From an uncultured Acidobacteriaceae bacterium (lineage in GTDB: Bacteria; Acidobacteriota; Terriglobia; Terriglobales; Acidobacteriaceae), in NCBI GenBank assembly GCA_903828675.1, contig CAIKND010000228.1, forward strand, positions 1-64,000: DNA of 64,000 nucleotides, written 5' to 3'. Shown here piece after piece: positions 61,254 through 64,000 of this stretch (the first letter of the stretch is position 1; each line of letters begins with the position of its first letter). Under the pieces are notes generated by a model. The model worked only from the letters and a program-made list of their open reading frames with translations. It made no database searches and was not told the origin of the DNA. A program made the translations under genes and the position numbers.

Positions 61254-62306
61254 ATGGTCTGCAATGTATGTGACAAAGATTCAGCGGATGGGTTCAAGTT
61301 TTGCCCGCACTGTGGTAACGTCTTTACTCCTGCACCGTCAGTGAATGAAACCCCGACTCCTCCGCCGGAAGTCCAATCGGTGACAAATACCCTGACCGAT
61401 GAGTCTGAGCCGATTAGAGACGGAGTGGCCGGAACAGCGATCAGAGTCGGCACCTTGGTATTTGGGACCTTCTCTGCTATTAGTTTGCTGGTATCAATAG
61501 TCAAGGGGCTTGTTCCAATCTATCTTCTGGAGGCCGCTGGATGGGCTGGGCTCGCGTGGTATTGGCAAAAGAAAAAGACACATAGTGAACTAGCTAAGGC
61601 CATCGTGATAGTTCTTGCTGTCTTGGTTGCCATTGGCGAGGTCGTCCACATCGTCTCACAACTCAGCGCGGAGCCTAGACAGGTTGCTGTGGACACTTCT
61701 CATCGTTTGGACGACCTTTTTCCCGCCAGTACCCCACCATCTCAGGGGGAGACCCAGAACAAAGCGAACAGCGAAGAGGCTTATCCCAAGCCAGAGCCGA
61801 AACCGAGGGAAGAGACACTCGCAGGCCTTGAAGCAACTATAACCTGCGACAATACCCTTTGGGACCGCGATAAGTATGGAGAAGGCGATCCATTAGCGAT
61901 TGCCAGCGTGCATAAGGGAGATATTGTTCAATACGTCGGTCATGTCACGGTCAGTGACGAGGACATTATCCGGGTTCATGGGCGCAGGGGTTATGTTTAT
62001 GACAAATGGTGCGTCGATGTGAAGCTGAAACAGGAAACCGAGAACAGTGATAAAGCTCCACTCAGAACAGAGCCAAAGCCGACGAAGGGGAAACTCGCAG
62101 GCGTTGAAGCAACTATAACCTGCGACAACATCGTTTGGGACCGTGATAAGTATGGAGAAGGCGATCCATTAGCAATCACCAGCGTGCATAAGGGGGATAT
62201 TGTTCAATATGTCGGTCATGTCACGGTCGGTGACGAGGACATTATCCGGGTTCAAGGGCGCAGGGGTTATGTTTATGACAAATGGTGCGTCGATGTGAAG
62301 CATTGA
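61254..62306 (+). CDS. Membrane protein with N-terminal zinc ribbon and duplicated SH3-like domains
   Basis: About 350 residues from ATG 61254. In order: CNVCDKDSADGFKFCPHCG, a Cys4 zinc ribbon; a Pro-rich linker; two membrane segments (TLVFGTFSAISLLVSIV and AIVIVLAVLVAIGEVVHIV); a Pro/Lys linker; and two nearly identical 65-residue modules ending YVYDKWCVDVK. The modules (KGDIVQYVGHVTVSDEDIIRV) look like bacterial SH3 domains. The duplication is also visible in DNA at 61818 and 62094. Function unknown; a sensor or wall-binding role is speculative. Confidence 0.65.
   Translation: MVCNVCDKDSADGFKFCPHCGNVFTPAPSVNETPTPPPEVQSVTNTLTDESEPIRDGVAGTAIRVGTLVFGTFSAISLLVSIVKGLVPIYLLEAAGWAGLAWYWQKKKTHSELAKAIVIVLAVLVAIGEVVHIVSQLSAEPRQVAVDTSHRLDDLFPASTPPSQGETQNKANSEEAYPKPEPKPREETLAGLEATITCDNTLWDRDKYGEGDPLAIASVHKGDIVQYVGHVTVSDEDIIRVHGRRGYVYDKWCVDVKLKQETENSDKAPLRTEPKPTKGKLAGVEATITCDNIVWDRDKYGEGDPLAITSVHKGDIVQYVGHVTVGDEDIIRVQGRRGYVYDKWCVDVKH
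61818..62302 (+). repeat. Tandem near-identical 209-bp direct repeat (276-bp period)
   Basis: CTCGCAGGC...GTCGATGTGAAG at 61818-62026 recurs at 62094-62302 with few differences. It encodes the two SH3-like modules. The near identity, including silent positions, implies a recent duplication or gene conversion. Confidence 0.85.
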
Positions 62307-62346
62307 AATGCCGCAGGGCGGCATATTTGCCAGCGAGAAAAAGGGG

Positions 62347-62928
62347 CTATTCCTCAGCTTCGTCAAGAGTTTTGAGGGTTGCTCCGATTCTTTCACATGC
62401 AAATCTCAGGCTGGCTTCGACTTCGCCAAGAGTCTTCTTTGCTGCTTCATCTGATATTGCATTCAAAAGGTGTGCGACAGCTACTAGCACTCCCTCCGTC
62501 AGCTTGCGGGTCTGGTCGTCACGAATGCGCGCTCGTAACTTGATTACTAGGTCACGTGAGTTCATTGCTTTGGTTGAGGTCTCTACCGAAGCCGCAATCT
62601 TACTCCACTCCCGGCCTCCGAGCACCTGTGCGGCCTCTTCCACATATACTTGCCTCGCATCTGAAACCGTTTCGCAGATTGCGTCCTGCAAACCCAAAAG
62701 AGATTGCCTCTGGAAGTCGTGGCGTCGGTTAGTTTGGGCTTCACTGCGTGCTGTAGCTTTAGCTTCACGCTCACGGCTGTGTGCCCGTGCGTCTCTGAAC
62801 CATTCGACCAAAAACCCAGAGACATAACCACCAAATGCGGTCATAGTTGGGACGAGCCACGAAACATTTGTGTTTGTGCTGGGTGTTGCGGATGCATCGA
62901 ACATAAAGGCTATTATTGCCCAACGCAT
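62347..62928 (-). CDS. Uncharacterised membrane-anchored coiled-coil protein
   Basis: About 193 residues if started at ATG 62928; in-frame starts exist at 62988, 62949 and 62904 and none has a clear ribosome binding site. One membrane segment (WLVPTMTAFGGYVSGFLVEWF) precedes a charged coiled-coil-like region (RDARAHSREREAKATARSEAQ) and a helical soluble domain. No family recognised. It is convergent with the SH3-like protein gene, with 40 bases between stops. Confidence 0.55.
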   Translation of the reverse strand: MRWAIIAFMFDASATPSTNTNVSWLVPTMTAFGGYVSGFLVEWFRDARAHSREREAKATARSEAQTNRRHDFQRQSLLGLQDAICETVSDARQVYVEEAAQVLGGREWSKIAASVETSTKAMNSRDLVIKLRARIRDDQTRKLTEGVLVAVAHLLNAISDEAAKKTLGEVEASLRFACERIGATLKTLDEAEE

Positions 62929-63046
62929 CGAAAAGGCAAAATTGGCCATGCGGGCGTTCGGGCACAAAGGGTAAGTTTTGACCCACACCGCCGCCCTGCG
63001 TTTTCAAGGGTTTTCATGGGTCAAATGTCAAGGCCATATTTAACCC

Positions 63047-63256
63047 ATGAAATGCGGCTATGCCCGCGTATCGACTGACGACCAGAGTACAGCCTTGCGG
63101 TTCGCGGCCTTGAAGCGGGCCGGATGCAAGACGCTTTTCAAAGACGAGGGTTTGTCAGGAGCCACGACGAAGCGCCCTGCCCTGCTCCAGTTTGATCGCG
63201 ATTGTGGTAGGCGGCAACCAGTTCGCGCACGGCGAACCGAGCGCCAAGAAGACTGA
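63047..63256 (+). pseudogene. Truncated Tn3-type resolvase/invertase
   Basis: MKCGYARVSTDDQSTALRFAALKRAGCKTLFKDEGLSGATTKRPALLQ matches the N-terminal catalytic domain of serine recombinases, including the nucleophile Ser. Homology ends at about residue 49, and the remaining 20 residues read as unrelated frame. The rest of the catalytic domain and the DNA-binding domain are gone. A large palindrome follows immediately. Confidence 0.8.
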
Positions 63257-63257
63257 T

Positions 63258-63394
63258 GACATTCCCCGGATATTAGAACAATAAGCCGAGGCTGGGAGGC
63301 CGGTGTCAAGGCTCTGCGACCGCGAAGCGGCGCGCGAAGCGCGGCCTTGACTCCGGCCGGGCCTCGGCTACGCTGCCGCTATCCGGGGAATGTC
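63258..63394. repeat. 137-bp imperfect palindrome after the resolvase remnant
   Basis: The left arm (63258-63312) begins GACATTCCCCGGATA and ends GTCAAGGC. The right arm (63344-63394) is its approximate reverse complement, beginning GCCTTGACTCCGG and ending CCGGGGAATGTC. AGCCGAGGC/GCCTCGGCT pair in the middle. The loop is GC-rich with CGCGAAGCG repeats. It may be a recombination site, a transposon end or a strong bidirectional terminator. Confidence 0.75.
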
Positions 63395-63469
63395 AATTCG
63401 GATACGAGAGCGCTTGTAAAGAACGAAGACGTGCCCAGTTATGGCCGGTTGTCGCTTTCGGTTCAACCA

Positions 63470-64000
63470 TCACCGTGGACTTAACTCTGCCTTCTCCGAG
63501 AGGATTTCCACTTTCCCTGTTTCATTTGATTGGCTGGCACGTTTCACCTGCACGTGATCGAGTGCTGCATTTGTCGCCAAAATCGAGCGGACTGCAGTCT
63601 CGAAGTCACGGCTCGCGCTGAATCCAAGAATGACACTCTTGATCGAGTCTGGAGGAATAGCAAACAGGAGTCCGTCATTTCCGTAGGGATCATGCGCGGT
63701 GCATTTCTTTGCTGCATCGTTGAAGCAGCGAAGAATTCTCCATTCCCTTTCATCGCGCCACACGTCCCATTTCGTGTACAGGAAATCTTGATCGGTCACC
63801 TTCAAAAGGGATTTGTCGGGGCGGGATGCCACATAGATCACTTGTCTTATATGTCGAAAGCTGTCTCGTGCCTCGTGTTTTGCTTGAAGCCAAGAATGTT
63901 TCGGATCGAATTCGATAAGGAAGCCCCTTCCGCCGTCAGCATAATGACCCCACATCCGCACCTCGGTCGAAGTCTCGGAGAGCGAAAGAATCCCGAAATT
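63470..64000 (-). CDS. DUF2971-like protein, 5' end beyond window
   Basis: The frame is open to the window edge and gives at least 176 residues. FGILSLSET...RMWGHYADGGRGFLIEFD resembles the DUF2971 core, where a MW-HYA-H-G pattern is usual. WRDEREWRILR and FAIPPDSIKSVILGF continue the match. The family is uncharacterised but common in accessory and defence-rich regions. The upstream part is outside the window, so the start and full length are unknown. Confidence 0.7.
   Translation of the reverse strand, partial: NFGILSLSETSTEVRMWGHYADGGRGFLIEFDPKHSWLQAKHEARDSFRHIRQVIYVASRPDKSLLKVTDQDFLYTKWDVWRDEREWRILRCFNDAAKKCTAHDPYGNDGLLFAIPPDSIKSVILGFSASRDFETAVRSILATNAALDHVQVKRASQSNETGKVEILSEKAELSPR

Larger units (their letters stand above)
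56177..64000. mobile_element. Mobile or integrated island, left part (continues beyond window)
   Basis: After tRNA-Val the content becomes mobile: an IS3 remnant, a tRNA-Leu half, a tyrosine recombinase, an ArdC-like protein, a PIN/RHH pair, a relaxase remnant, a truncated resolvase and structured repeats. No core metabolic gene occurs. The outer attachment site lies outside the window, so the right end and true extent are unknown. Confidence 0.75.

Overview
The window looks like a chromosomal segment of an acidobacterium, probably of the Terriglobus/Granulicella/Edaphobacter type (Acidobacteriaceae). That is inference from gene content: a very large Oar-like TonB-dependent receptor with a carboxypeptidase-regulatory N-terminus, BshA, small periplasmic hydrolases, an HME-type RND operon preceded by a small membrane protein, and dispersed intergenic palindromes. 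No rRNA or marker gene fixes the taxon.

From 1 to about 56200 the segment is mostly core chromosome. In order: the end of ilvE; a secreted phosphatase-like protein and pyrD; a hyaABCD-type [NiFe] uptake hydrogenase operon whose small subunit has the six cysteines of the oxygen-tolerant proximal cluster, with a CRP-type palindrome upstream; a GH27 alpha-galactosidase; a stand-alone Hsp70-like ATPase; a sirohaem nitrite/sulfite reductase preceded by a cysteine-rich leader peptide and a terminator-like hairpin, then a fused sirohaem synthase; purQ; a PHP phosphatase; an SDR; groES-groEL behind a sigma70 promoter overlapped by a CIRCE-like operator; an Oar-type receptor; a BtuB-like receptor under a cobalamin riboswitch; tRNA-Arg(CCT); a heavy-metal RND operon; a complete arginine operon on the minus strand (argR-C-B-D-F-X-G-H plus a short GNAT acetyltransferase) led by two ARG-box-like palindromes exactly 21 bp apart; an acyl-CoA synthetase; a phosphofructokinase with pyrophosphate-type residues; secreted peptidases and an esterase; tRNA-Leu(GAG) and secG; bshA with a ChbG/YdjC deacetylase; and tRNA-Val(TAC).

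From about 56200 to the right edge the content changes to a mobile or remnant island: a decayed IS3-type transposase, a tRNA-Leu(TAA) 5' half ending at the anticodon loop inside a perfect 13-bp inverted repeat, a tyrosine recombinase, structured GC-rich repeats, an ArdC-like antirestriction protein, a PIN/RHH toxin-antitoxin pair, a MobF relaxase C-terminal remnant, uncharacterised zinc-ribbon and membrane proteins (one with a tandem-duplicated SH3-like domain), a truncated resolvase beside a 137-bp imperfect palindrome, and a DUF2971-like protein running off the edge.

Least explained by known families: (i) two copies of an intergenic element (conserved blocks ending in a C-rich tract) at 10876-11090 and, inverted, 20020-20176; (ii) the Cys-codon leader and hairpin before the sirohaem reductase; (iii) an uncharacterised gene bounded by inverted GGGACTA arrays inside the arginine operon; (iv) the zinc-ribbon/duplicated-domain genes of the island.
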